Below, one piece after another: positions 22,760 through 30,481 of a stretch of 64,000 nt of DNA; within the stretch, counting starts at the first letter, position 1, and every line of letters starts with the position of its first letter. The position numbers and the translations under genes are program-made. Under the pieces are notes generated by a model. That model made no database searches, was not told the origin of the DNA, and saw only the letters and a list, made by a program, of their open reading frames with translations. The stretch comes from JAAZGD01 sp964383845 (GTDB lineage: Bacteria > Bacillota > Clostridia > Peptostreptococcales > Anaerovoracaceae), in the NCBI GenBank assembly GCA_964383845.1, contig CAYLIF010000002.1:1-64000 (forward strand). The letters run 5' to 3'.

Positions 22760-23565
22760 ACTTCTAATCCTCTTATTTCTATATCTACTTGTCCCACATT
22801 AAAGGCTGTCATCTCTGATACTTTATTTACTATAATACGCTGAAATTCCTTTGCAGAATCAATCAGTTGATAGCCATATTTCATTATAACTAAAACGGTT
22901 ATATCGACACTTTCTTTTCCCGTAATAGTAGTTACCCGTAACACCTTGGAAATATTAGTAGCTTCCTTCGAAAGAATATCTACAATATCGCTTATTGCGT
23001 TGTCTGATATGAAAAAGTTCCCCATATAGCTATAGGTTGGGCGTACAACAGATTTCTCAGAAAATCCAGCCCTTCCAGACGCAAGTTCTTTGAAAATTCT
23101 TAGTGGGTCAACGAAGTAACCAGGGAAGTCTTTCTTTAGCTGGAAGGTAGGAACTGGTATAACATGTTTTCCCAAATCGTGCCTTTGCTTTTTTGCGTAT
23201 TGACGCTCTTTTTCAGTAGTCAAGTCCTCTATATAGACTATTTCATCAATTGGTGGGAGTTCTAATCTTTCAGCAATCCGGTGGACCATTTTATCTGAGG
23301 TTCCAAGTATAAGAATTTTGCTGGGATATAATCCATGAATCTTTGTCATTACTGAATTACGGTGGTTCTCATCAGTAAAAAGGGCAGTCTTGATGGCGCC
23401 TATAACAGTTTCTTGCCGTTTAGCCGATATCCCTGCTAATATTCCATTACCGTAGATCAAAAGGCCATCATCTATTATCACTTCAATATCTAGGTCTCTG
23501 CAAAGATTCATTGCTTGATAACTTTTACCTGTTCCACTTTTACCCACTAGGGCATATACTTTCAT
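22756..23565 (-). CDS. P-loop NTPase domain fused to an Asp23/Gls24-like domain
   Basis: The 269-residue protein begins MKVYALVGKSGTGKS with a Walker A at 8-15. The next 150 residues look like a small nucleotide-kinase-like ATPase (KILILGTSDKMVHRIAERL, a basic KKQRHDLGKHV stretch) without a clear classical Walker B. The last 85 residues (NFFISDNAISDIVDILSKEA...GYQLIDSAKEFQRIIVNKVSEMTAFNVGQVDIEIRGLEV) match the Asp23/Gls24 fold found in envelope-stress and cell-division proteins. The ATG at 23565 has GGAGAT seven bases upstream; a longer frame upstream lacks a ribosome site. Function is unknown; control of or by the cell envelope is speculation. Confidence 0.7.
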   Translation of the reverse strand: MKVYALVGKSGTGKSYQAMNLCRDLDIEVIIDDGLLIYGNGILAGISAKRQETVIGAIKTALFTDENHRNSVMTKIHGLYPSKILILGTSDKMVHRIAERLELPPIDEIVYIEDLTTEKERQYAKKQRHDLGKHVIPVPTFQLKKDFPGYFVDPLRIFKELASGRAGFSEKSVVRPTYSYMGNFFISDNAISDIVDILSKEATNISKVLRVTTITGKESVDITVLVIMKYGYQLIDSAKEFQRIIVNKVSEMTAFNVGQVDIEIRGLEV

Positions 23566-23603
23566 AGAATCATCTCCTATATCTTTACTTGGAAATAATA
23601 TGG

Positions 23604-23612
23604 TGGTATAAT
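23604..23612 (+). promoter_or_regulatory. Extended -10 promoter of the ferredoxin gene
   Basis: TGGTATAAT, an extended -10 of the TGnTATAAT type, about 54 bp before the ferredoxin ATG. A good -35 is not evident. Confidence 0.55.
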
Positions 23613-23665
23613 ACATTTGTTCTTTGAGCAGAGATATAACGATCATTTTTAAAGGAGGATCAACA

Positions 23666-23836
23666 ATGAGCTATAAAATTACTGAAGACTGTATTTCTTG
23701 CGGAGCTTGCGAGTCTGAGTGTCCAACAGAAGCTATTGCACCAGGTGAGTCCATTTATGTAATTGATGCAGAAAAATGTATCGACTGTGGTGCTTGTGCA
23801 GACGTTTGCCCAACAGATGCTTGCGTAGAAGCGTAA
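23666..23836 (+). CDS. Clostridial-type 2[4Fe-4S] ferredoxin
   Basis: A 56-residue electron carrier with two CxxCxxCxxxCP motifs: CISCGACESECP and CIDCGACADVCP. Each binds one [4Fe-4S] cluster. Such ferredoxins accept electrons from pyruvate and other 2-oxoacid oxidoreductases in anaerobes. AAAGGAGG lies before the ATG. It is monocistronic, divergent from the P-loop/Asp23 gene, and followed by a strong terminator. The neighbouring rex gene suggests a redox-related locus. Confidence 0.98.
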   Translation: MSYKITEDCISCGACESECPTEAIAPGESIYVIDAEKCIDCGACADVCPTDACVEA

Positions 23837-23860
23837 TTTAACAAGAAAAGCACTAAACAT

Positions 23861-23890
23861 ATAGCCGTTTCGTCGATACGAAACGGCTAT
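23861..23890. terminator. Bidirectional terminator between ferredoxin and rex
   Basis: ATAGCCGTTTCGT (23861-23873) pairs with ACGAAACGGCTAT (23878-23890) around a CGAT loop. The plus strand continues TTATTTTA. It ends both converging genes. Confidence 0.88.
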
Positions 23891-23895
23891 TTATT

Positions 23896-24546
23896 TTACC
23901 TTTGTTTATTATCTTTCCGGTGAATTGTATTTATATGGTATGCCAATGAATGAAGGCTATCAGAAAGATGTACATTTTCAACTGCAATCCTGTCAGGCAC
24001 TTCCAAATCCAAAACTGCAAAGTTCCAAATCCCCTGAACCCCAGCAAATACCATTTTGTCTGCTATTTCCTGAGCGGATTCTTGTTGACTACAAATAACA
24101 CCAATATCAATCTTATTTTCCTCGATATATGGAACAAGATTTTCGTAATCCAATACTTCTATTCCATTGGTTGAAGTGCCAATTTTAAATTTATTATTAT
24201 CAAACAGTGCTTTGAGGGAGAATCCCACCTTTCCATATGTATAGTTGGCAACGGCTGTTCCAAGTTTACCAGCTCCAACAATAACCATGGTGTGTTCTCT
24301 ATCTAGCCCTAATATGCTGCTGATTTCTCCTAATAAAGCTTCTACATTATATCCGTATCCTTGTTGGCCAAAACCACCAAAGTTATTTAAATCTTGACGA
24401 ATTTGTGAAGCTGTGTAACCCATCAAATGACTAAGCTCGCTGGAAGAAATTTTTGCAACATCTTTTTTGTGCAGTTCTGTAAGATACCTTCGGTAGCGAG
24501 GCAATCTCTTAATAACCGCACTGGATATCTTTTTATTGGTTTTCAT
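23896..24546 (-). CDS. rex: Redox-sensing transcriptional repressor Rex
   Basis: The 216-residue protein has an N-terminal winged helix (RLPRYRRYLTELHKKDVAKISSSELSHLMGYTASQIRQDLNNFGGFGQQGYGY) and a C-terminal Rossmann domain with VIVGAGKLGTAVANY. Rex binds DNA until the NADH/NAD ratio rises and then releases fermentative and respiratory genes. RBS GAGGAGA precedes the ATG. No convincing Rex palindrome was spotted in the window by eye. Confidence 0.97.
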   Translation of the reverse strand: MKTNKKISSAVIKRLPRYRRYLTELHKKDVAKISSSELSHLMGYTASQIRQDLNNFGGFGQQGYGYNVEALLGEISSILGLDREHTMVIVGAGKLGTAVANYTYGKVGFSLKALFDNNKFKIGTSTNGIEVLDYENLVPYIEENKIDIGVICSQQESAQEIADKMVFAGVQGIWNFAVLDLEVPDRIAVENVHLSDSLHSLAYHINTIHRKDNKQR

Positions 24547-24579
24547 GTTGTCTCCTCGAATTTATTAACAGTCTACAAA

Positions 24580-24604
24580 AAAACCCGTTTATGCAACGGG
24601 TTTT
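24580..24604 (-). terminator. Terminator after the acyl carrier protein gene
   Basis: AAAACCCGTT and AACGGGTTTT form a 10-bp stem with a TATGC loop. The minus-strand transcript continues with T-rich sequence. It lies between acpP and rex. Confidence 0.85.
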
Positions 24605-24620
24605 CGAAGTGTACGTGTTC

Positions 24621-24851
24621 TTAGCTTAGTCTTTCTTCAATGTACTTAACGATATCCCCTACGCTTTGGAATCTCTCGGCATCTTCGTCAGGAACTTCAA
24701 AATCAAACTCATCCTCTATGGCCATAATGATTTCTACCGCATCCAGCGAGTCTGCTTCCAAATCTTTCATTAAGTGTGTTTCCAACTGAACTGCTGATTC
24801 CTCAACGCTTAGTTGGTCACAAATTATATCTCTTACTTTTTTGAATGTCAT
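24621..24851 (-). CDS. acpP: Acyl carrier protein
   Basis: A 76-residue acidic helical protein with the phosphopantetheine attachment motif EADSLDAVE, Ser35. It carries growing acyl chains in fatty-acid synthesis. RBS GGAGGAG precedes the ATG. It stands apart from other fatty-acid biosynthesis genes and has its own terminator, so it is probably a single-gene unit. Confidence 0.97.
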   Translation of the reverse strand: MTFKKVRDIICDQLSVEESAVQLETHLMKDLEADSLDAVEIIMAIEDEFDFEVPDEDAERFQSVGDIVKYIEERLS

Positions 24852-25007
24852 ATTTACTCCTCCATCAATGTTATTCTTCTATCAGTTGAAATCCTTTTTG
24901 TTTTCTCCAAGACAGAATAGAGTCATTATAATAGGTTATTTTATGTAATGCAAGGGTATTTGTAAAAAAATGCTATTTCTGTGGGTTTGCTCTAATTTCA
25001 TTAAGTT

Positions 25008-26966
25008 TTATCTCAGGTCTTCTAGGCTTAGAATTTCCTCTAACCTGTGCCATTCTTCATAGGCCTTATCAATTTGTTTATCTTTTTGCTCTAGTTGTTC
25101 TGCCAGTTCCGCAAGTTTTCCAGAGTCTGTTCTAACATTTTCCTTTTCCATGTGTTCACAAATACGGGTTTTTTCAGTTTCCCAATTTTCTATATTTGCC
25201 TGTATCTCAGCAAGTAATCTTCGGTTTCTGCGAATTTTGGCCTCTATTTCTTTGCTTTTACGTCGCTCGGCTTCCGAAGTACTTTCTTCATTTGATGCCT
25301 CCCGCTTTGTACCTAATAACCCCGCAAGATACTGTTCCCCAGATTGTATATTTTGCTTTTTCTCCATATAATAATCATATTTGCCCAGATATTCCGTTAT
25401 ACCATTAGATTCCAATTCAAGAATTCTATGGGGTACTTTATTTAGGAAATATCGGTCATGAGATATGCACACCACAGCCCCTGGAAAATCTAACAAAGCC
25501 TCTTCAAATACTTCTTTGGAACCAATATCCAAATGGTTTGTGGGTTCGTCAAAAATTAGAACATTAGCTCCTGAAAGCATAAGCTTTACCAAGCTAAGAC
25601 GTGCTTTCTCACCACCGCTTAATTTTCCAACCTTTACAAAAACCATGTCGTTCAAGAATAAAAACCGACCTAATATTCCTCGCATTTCTGTGTCGCTATA
25701 AAGACGATAGGCAGCTTTTACCTCTTCTAACACTGTGTTTTCTGGATTTAGATTTTGTTGCTCTTGATCATAATAACCAAAAGCTACGTTATGTCCAATT
25801 TTAAGATACCCACTATCAGGAAGAATTTCTTCCATTATTATTTTTAAAAGAGTTGTTTTGCCTATACCATTGTGGCCTACTATACAAACTCGCTCACCCC
25901 TTTTAATGTCTAAGCTTACATTTTGAAATAGTTCCTTGCGATTCTGCCCTCTTCCGAAGCTCTTAGACAAGTTTTCTGCAAGTATAACGTCCCTGCCGCT
26001 TTTGAATTCTTCCTTAAATCGGATTTTTATTTTTCCCAAGCTAGCCTGAGGCTTTTCCATTCGTTCTAAATGAGAAAGCCTTTTTTCTCTAGATGCAGCT
26101 CTTTTGGCCAGTTTTTCCGTACCACGTTCTTTGAATTTTCTTATGAGTTCTTCTTGTTTGTTGACTTCCTGTTGCTGGGCTTGATATTTTCTAAATGCTT
26201 CTTCCTGAAGGATTTTTTTCCTCTCAGCATAAAAAGAATATGACCCTTCATATATGGTCAAACGATGGTTTTCTATTTCAAAAGTCCGTGTTGTTACTTG
26301 GTTGAGAAAATATCTATCATGGGAGATAACTACAATTGTGCCTTTGTAGCCTTTTAAATATTGTTCTAGCCATTTTAACATTCCAATGTCTAAATGGTTG
26401 GTAGGTTCATCTAATAGCAGTAGGTCCGGTTTTTGAAGAAGCAAACATGCTAAAGCTAAACGTGTTTTCTCACCTCCCGATAATGTGGAGACTTTCTTAT
26501 GATACATTTCCTCAGAAAAAGCCATGCTGGATAGCACGCCTTTTATTTCACTTTTATACTTATATCCACCCTTATCTTCGAATTCATGTTGCAAGGCTTC
26601 GTACTGCTTTAAAAGTGATGATGTGTTTTTACCATTGTTTGCAATGTCTTCTGAAAGAGTGGTCAAATCTTCTTCCATTTTTATAAGATCACTAAAGGTA
26701 GCCTCTACTATTTCTATCAGGTCACTATCATGGTCAAAACCTGAGTTCTGTTTGAGAAAGCCCAAATCTTTATTTTTGGCAACAAAAAAATCACCGGAAT
26801 CACTGAATATCTCTCCGGCCAGTATTTTTAAAAGGGTTGTTTTGCCTGCTCCGTTTGCACCTACAAGGCCTACACGGTCTCCTTCATTCACATGAAATGA
26901 GATACCCGACAGAATTGTATCAGTTCCGTAGGTCTTACTTATATCTTTAGCACTTAGTATAATCAT
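25008..26966 (-). CDS. ABC-F family ATPase (Uup/YdiF-like)
   Basis: The 652-residue soluble protein has two ATP-binding domains (GANGAGKTTLLK and GHNGIGKTTLLK; LSGGEKTRLALA and LSGGEKARLSLV; both with LDEPTNHLD or FDEPTNHLD) joined by a charged linker (about 240-310), and a C-terminal coiled coil rich in Glu, Lys and Arg. No membrane segments. ABC-F proteins act on the ribosome in translation or antibiotic protection. The chosen ATG overlaps the last 20 bases of tsaD and lacks a clear ribosome site, suggesting translational coupling; an ATG at 26993 is an alternative. Confidence 0.92.
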   Translation of the reverse strand: MIILSAKDISKTYGTDTILSGISFHVNEGDRVGLVGANGAGKTTLLKILAGEIFSDSGDFFVAKNKDLGFLKQNSGFDHDSDLIEIVEATFSDLIKMEEDLTTLSEDIANNGKNTSSLLKQYEALQHEFEDKGGYKYKSEIKGVLSSMAFSEEMYHKKVSTLSGGEKTRLALACLLLQKPDLLLLDEPTNHLDIGMLKWLEQYLKGYKGTIVVISHDRYFLNQVTTRTFEIENHRLTIYEGSYSFYAERKKILQEEAFRKYQAQQQEVNKQEELIRKFKERGTEKLAKRAASREKRLSHLERMEKPQASLGKIKIRFKEEFKSGRDVILAENLSKSFGRGQNRKELFQNVSLDIKRGERVCIVGHNGIGKTTLLKIIMEEILPDSGYLKIGHNVAFGYYDQEQQNLNPENTVLEEVKAAYRLYSDTEMRGILGRFLFLNDMVFVKVGKLSGGEKARLSLVKLMLSGANVLIFDEPTNHLDIGSKEVFEEALLDFPGAVVCISHDRYFLNKVPHRILELESNGITEYLGKYDYYMEKKQNIQSGEQYLAGLLGTKREASNEESTSEAERRKSKEIEAKIRRNRRLLAEIQANIENWETEKTRICEHMEKENVRTDSGKLAELAEQLEQKDKQIDKAYEEWHRLEEILSLEDLR

Positions 26967-27984
26967 ATTCTGTTGGCAGACTGGGATATGCATCCAAGTC
27001 TAGTTCCGACCTTTTTCCTTCCATATATTTATAGTAAGCTGTACAGCCTATCATTGCAGCATTATCTGTGCATAGAATTGATGTTGGATAATATAGGGTC
27101 AGTGAGGCTTCTCGGCAAGCCTCTTTTAGCATCTCTCTAAGCCTTTTATTTGCGGACACACCTCCGGATAGAACCAGCTTCCCTGTTCCCATCTGAACTG
27201 CAGCTCTTACAGATTTTTCTACCAATACTTCGAGAACTGCTTCTTGAAAGCCTGCTGCTACATCTGCAACATTTACTTCACCACCACTTTGCTTTTCTGA
27301 ATTGATATAGTTTAGTACTCCAGTTTTGATGCCGCTGAAACTAAAATCATACAGATCTTTGTCTAGATACACTCTCTTAAAATGAATAGCTTTTGGATCT
27401 CCCTCTAAAGCTGCTGCTTCAACTTTTGGCCCTCCAGGATAACCAAATCCCAGAACTCTGGCAACCTTATCGTATGCCTCTCCCACTGCATCATCTCTGG
27501 TTTGTCCTAATTGCTGCCATCTATTATAGTCTTCTACTTGAACTATGGCTGTATGTCCACCACTTACAATTAGCCCCGTAAAAGGTGGCTTAAGCTCCTT
27601 ATGTTGAATATAGTTGGCAGCCACATGACCCATTCTGTGATCAACCCCCACCAAGGGTTTATTAAGTGTGTAGGCTATTGTTTTAGCTGTTGAAAGACCA
27701 ATTAAAAGAGCTCCCACCAATCCAGGACCACATGTAGCAGCAACCATATCAATTTCTTCCCAAGATATGCAGGCCTCTTTCATAGCCTGTTCTGTTACTT
27801 TATTGATATTCTCCAAGTGATGTCTAGATGCAATCTCAGGTACCACTCCACCAAATACTTGGTGTATTGGTATTTGTGAAGATATCACATTAGAAAGCAC
27901 CTCTCGGCCATCTTGTAAGATAGCTACAGAAGTTTCATCACAGCTGGTTTCAAAAGCCATAGTAATATGCTTACCGTCTTTCAT
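26947..27984 (-). CDS. tsaD: tRNA threonylcarbamoyladenosine synthase subunit TsaD
   Basis: The 345-residue ASKHA-fold protein transfers the threonylcarbamoyl group to A37 of ANN-decoding tRNAs. It shows ETSCDETSVAIL, the metal-binding HRMGHVAA, SGGHTAIV, DFSFSGIKTGVLNY, and LVLSGGVSANKRLR. It follows rimI with a 14-bp overlap and completes a tsaE-tsaB-rimI-tsaD cluster; tsaC is not in the window. Confidence 0.98.
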   Translation of the reverse strand: MKDGKHITMAFETSCDETSVAILQDGREVLSNVISSQIPIHQVFGGVVPEIASRHHLENINKVTEQAMKEACISWEEIDMVAATCGPGLVGALLIGLSTAKTIAYTLNKPLVGVDHRMGHVAANYIQHKELKPPFTGLIVSGGHTAIVQVEDYNRWQQLGQTRDDAVGEAYDKVARVLGFGYPGGPKVEAAALEGDPKAIHFKRVYLDKDLYDFSFSGIKTGVLNYINSEKQSGGEVNVADVAAGFQEAVLEVLVEKSVRAAVQMGTGKLVLSGGVSANKRLREMLKEACREASLTLYYPTSILCTDNAAMIGCTAYYKYMEGKRSELDLDAYPSLPTEYDYTKC

Positions 27985-28456
27985 TAAAATCCCCTTCTAT
28001 TATATATTCTGGAGGATTATGCCACATTATTACTGCATCCTCCCCTTCAATTTCGTAGTATCCTCTTCGCAAACCAACCTCTTCAAAGCCAAGACCGCCA
28101 TAAAGATTGCGGGCTTCTATATTAGATGACCTTACCTCTAGGGTAAAGCTTTTACAGCCTCTTTTTCTACCTATTTCCATTAAGGCTATTACCAAACTTT
28201 TACCGATCCCTTTTCTTCGAAATTTAGGATCTACTACAATCCTCGTTATGTGTCCTTCATCAAAAATAACCCAAAGCCCTGCATAGCCTACAACCTGTCC
28301 GCTAAATTCGGCCACAACATAGTGTGCTCTATCATGATTTAAAATCTCTCCTTGTAAGGTTTCAAAGCTCCAAGGTGTCAGGAAGCCTTCAAACTCTACC
28401 TCCATCAGTCTTAGAATGTCTTCAGGTTCAGCTATTCGGATAATAGGTTTAGACAT
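27971..28456 (-). CDS. rimI: Ribosomal-protein-S18-alanine N-acetyltransferase
   Basis: A 161-residue GNAT acetyltransferase with the acetyl-CoA loop VDPKFRRKGIGKSLV and the family C-terminal motif LEVRSSNIEARNLYGGLGFEEVGLRRGYY. RimI acetylates the N-terminus of S18, and its gene regularly sits inside tsa clusters as here. The ATG at 28456 overlaps the tsaB stop; a longer frame would start inside tsaB. Confidence 0.9.
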   Translation of the reverse strand: MSKPIIRIAEPEDILRLMEVEFEGFLTPWSFETLQGEILNHDRAHYVVAEFSGQVVGYAGLWVIFDEGHITRIVVDPKFRRKGIGKSLVIALMEIGRKRGCKSFTLEVRSSNIEARNLYGGLGFEEVGLRRGYYEIEGEDAVIMWHNPPEYIIEGDFNERR

Positions 28457-29195
28457 GAATAGCCCCTGCCTTAAGCTTTTGCTCTGCTTCCGCAAGTCTC
28501 ATATATTCTGGTAGTAATTCATTATATGAAAGAACACGTCCCTCGTCCCATCTGGATTTAGCTATTAAAGCTCCAGACCTAGCTCTTTGATATCTTTGTT
28601 CTTCTGGAGCAAAGAGTATATCTATTCCATTTTCTATTGCCCACGATTCAATTGTCTGACCATAACGGGTAATACCATCGCCGTAAAAAATGGCATTTTT
28701 AAAAACTTTTTTATCTAGATTTTTAATTCTCTCAAGATAGTCACTAAGACTATAAGCGCCTTCTTCTACTAGTACCCTTCCTTCATAAAATACTGCTCCA
28801 TAAAGTTGATCTCTTCTTGCATCAAGTATTGGGCACACAAGTTTTGCTTCTTTATCACAGCTTATTTTGTCATGGTGACTTAATTTGTGATTATACAAAA
28901 ATGTTTGCAAGGTAGGGATAGCAATACAAGGTATCTCTAAGGATTGTGAAAAGGCTCTGGCACTTGAGACTCCAATCCTTATTCCTGTAAAAGAACCCGG
29001 GCCAACAGAAGCCGAAACTGCAGATATGTCTTGAGGTATTAATCCATTTTCTTCAAGCAAAGTTTTTGTCATAGGGATCAAGGATGTGAGATGGTTATAT
29101 CCCTTTTCACCTACTAGTTCTCGTATTGCCGAATCTTCGTTAATTATTGCAACTGAAGCCATTAGCCCTGTTGTTTCCATAGCTAAAATCCACAT
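28449..29195 (-). CDS. tsaB: tRNA threonylcarbamoyladenosine biosynthesis protein TsaB
   Basis: The 248-residue protein pairs with TsaD. The N-terminal motif ILAMETTGLMASVAI and the central ASVGPGSFTGIRIGVSSARAFSQ are diagnostic. Like other TsaB proteins it lacks the metal-binding histidines of TsaD. It overlaps both tsaE upstream and rimI downstream by a few bases, a tightly coupled operon. Confidence 0.96.
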   Translation of the reverse strand: MWILAMETTGLMASVAIINEDSAIRELVGEKGYNHLTSLIPMTKTLLEENGLIPQDISAVSASVGPGSFTGIRIGVSSARAFSQSLEIPCIAIPTLQTFLYNHKLSHHDKISCDKEAKLVCPILDARRDQLYGAVFYEGRVLVEEGAYSLSDYLERIKNLDKKVFKNAIFYGDGITRYGQTIESWAIENGIDILFAPEEQRYQRARSGALIAKSRWDEGRVLSYNELLPEYMRLAEAEQKLKAGAIHV

Positions 29196-29638
29196 AATTC
29201 ATCTCCGTCTAATCCTTCAACCAAGTATTTTCTCTGCTGATCTGAGTCGCCGTATTGTATATGCACTGAAATCATTTCTAGAGGGAGTAAGTTTTGAATT
29301 TTCTCTGGCCACTCTATTACGGTTACACCTTCCCCATAAAAATAATCTTCATAACCTAATTCTAGTAGTTCTTGCTCACTCTGTAAGCGGTATACATCAA
29401 AATGGTAAAGTGGTATTTTTGAATTTCGGTATTCTTGTATAATCGTAAATGTAGGACTGGTTATTACTTCTTTTATCCCAAGTCCTTCACCAATATATTT
29501 AGTCAAAGTGGTTTTTCCAGTACCTAAATCTCCAAATAATGCAACAACAGAACCGGGCTTCAATTGCTTAGCCAATTGATGCCCGAATTCTCTAGTATCT
29601 TCTTCATTTTTTATTAATATCTCTTGAGCCTTCTTCAT
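29183..29638 (-). CDS. tsaE: tRNA threonylcarbamoyladenosine biosynthesis ATPase TsaE
   Basis: The 151-residue P-loop protein has Walker A GDLGTGKTTLTK (about 36-47) and the family segments SPTFTIIQEY and LYHFDVYRL. TsaE binds the TsaBD complex and its ATP hydrolysis resets it. It is eight bases downstream of the riboflavin transporter gene and starts the tsa cluster, so the tsa genes may partly share the FMN-controlled transcript. Confidence 0.96.
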   Translation of the reverse strand: MKKAQEILIKNEEDTREFGHQLAKQLKPGSVVALFGDLGTGKTTLTKYIGEGLGIKEVITSPTFTIIQEYRNSKIPLYHFDVYRLQSEQELLELGYEDYFYGEGVTVIEWPEKIQNLLPLEMISVHIQYGDSDQQRKYLVEGLDGDELCGF

Positions 29639-29646
29639 TTTAAATC

Positions 29647-30207
29647 CTATCTTCTTAAGAAACCGGACAGACGTTTGTATAGTAAAAATGTGATAATTGA
29701 ATTTATTAGAGCCTTAAAAAAGTTAAAGGCTAAAATAAGTGGCATCAACTGTAAAACCACAGACCTGGGGGCTCCCATAAAGAGAGGTGTAATGATTAGG
29801 TTAGCAAAGAACATTATTACCACCATTGCGACGGTACCTGACGCCAATGCAATCACAGCAGTTTTTCTGCTTTTCCCCCGATCATAAATTAGTCCTGCAA
29901 CAATTACGAAAGTGCCAGTAGCGATTATATGCATAATTATACCATATAAGCCGCTGTGAGCACTAACAGTTGTGCCTTGTATTACTGCTGTTACCACTGT
30001 CAGAGCTAAACCTGCTAAGGGTCCAAAAGCAAATGTTCCTATTAGAATGGAAATGTCAGCCGGATCATATTCCAGAAACGGTACCGCTGGAATTAAAGGG
30101 AAATGGATAAAATATACTAGTACCACAGATATGGCTACCAGCATGCCCATTTTGGCTAATCGTACAGTTTTCTTTTGGGTGTTCAAGTTGTAATCGTTCA
30201 TTTTCAA
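29647..30207 (-). CDS. ribU: Riboflavin ECF transporter substrate-binding component RibU
   Basis: The 186-residue membrane protein has about six helices and the ECF S-component start TVRLAKMGMLVAISVVLVY, which contacts EcfT. FLEYDPADISILIGTFAFGPLAG is typical of RibU. The FMN riboswitch and attenuator directly upstream fix the substrate as riboflavin or FMN with good confidence. The energising module (EcfA/EcfT) is not in the window. RBS AGGAGGA precedes the ATG. Confidence 0.94.
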   Translation of the reverse strand: MKMNDYNLNTQKKTVRLAKMGMLVAISVVLVYFIHFPLIPAVPFLEYDPADISILIGTFAFGPLAGLALTVVTAVIQGTTVSAHSGLYGIIMHIIATGTFVIVAGLIYDRGKSRKTAVIALASGTVAMVVIMFFANLIITPLFMGAPRSVVLQLMPLILAFNFFKALINSIITFLLYKRLSGFLRR

Positions 30208-30250
30208 ATTCCTCCTGTTTTAATGATGGGAATCTGTCAGGTAAAAACAA

Positions 30251-30280
30251 ACCCTGGAGCATTCAATAAAACTCCAGGGT
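30251..30280 (-). terminator. Attenuator hairpin of the FMN riboswitch
   Basis: ACCCTGGAG and CTCCAGGGT form a 9-bp stem with a 12-base loop; on the minus strand TTTGTTTTTA follows. Placed between the aptamer and ribU, it should form when FMN is bound and stop transcription. Confidence 0.88.
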
Positions 30281-30306
30281 ATTACACGCGAAATATTCGC
30301 TTGTTT

Positions 30307-30436
30307 CTTTCATCCGGACTGTAACCGTCGGTATCGGAATCTAACCGATTCGGCCAGAGATATAACTCCCAAGCTCGTGGACTCGTAACGATTAATCGTT
30401 CTTTACCACCGGTGAGGACTTGCACCTCGCCCTGAA
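30307..30436 (-). promoter_or_regulatory. FMN riboswitch (RFN element)
   Basis: Read on the minus strand it has the conserved RFN blocks: GGGCGAGGTGCAAGTCC, CACCGGTGGTA, GAGTCCACGAGC, GGCCGAATCGGTTAGATTCCG, and CCGACGGTTACAGTCCGGATG. The terminal stem closes with TTTCAG/CTTTCA-type pairing. It controls ribU by termination. Confidence 0.96.
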
Positions 30437-30481
30437 ACAGATTATTTAATTTATACTAATATTATACAAGAAATAGTTTGC

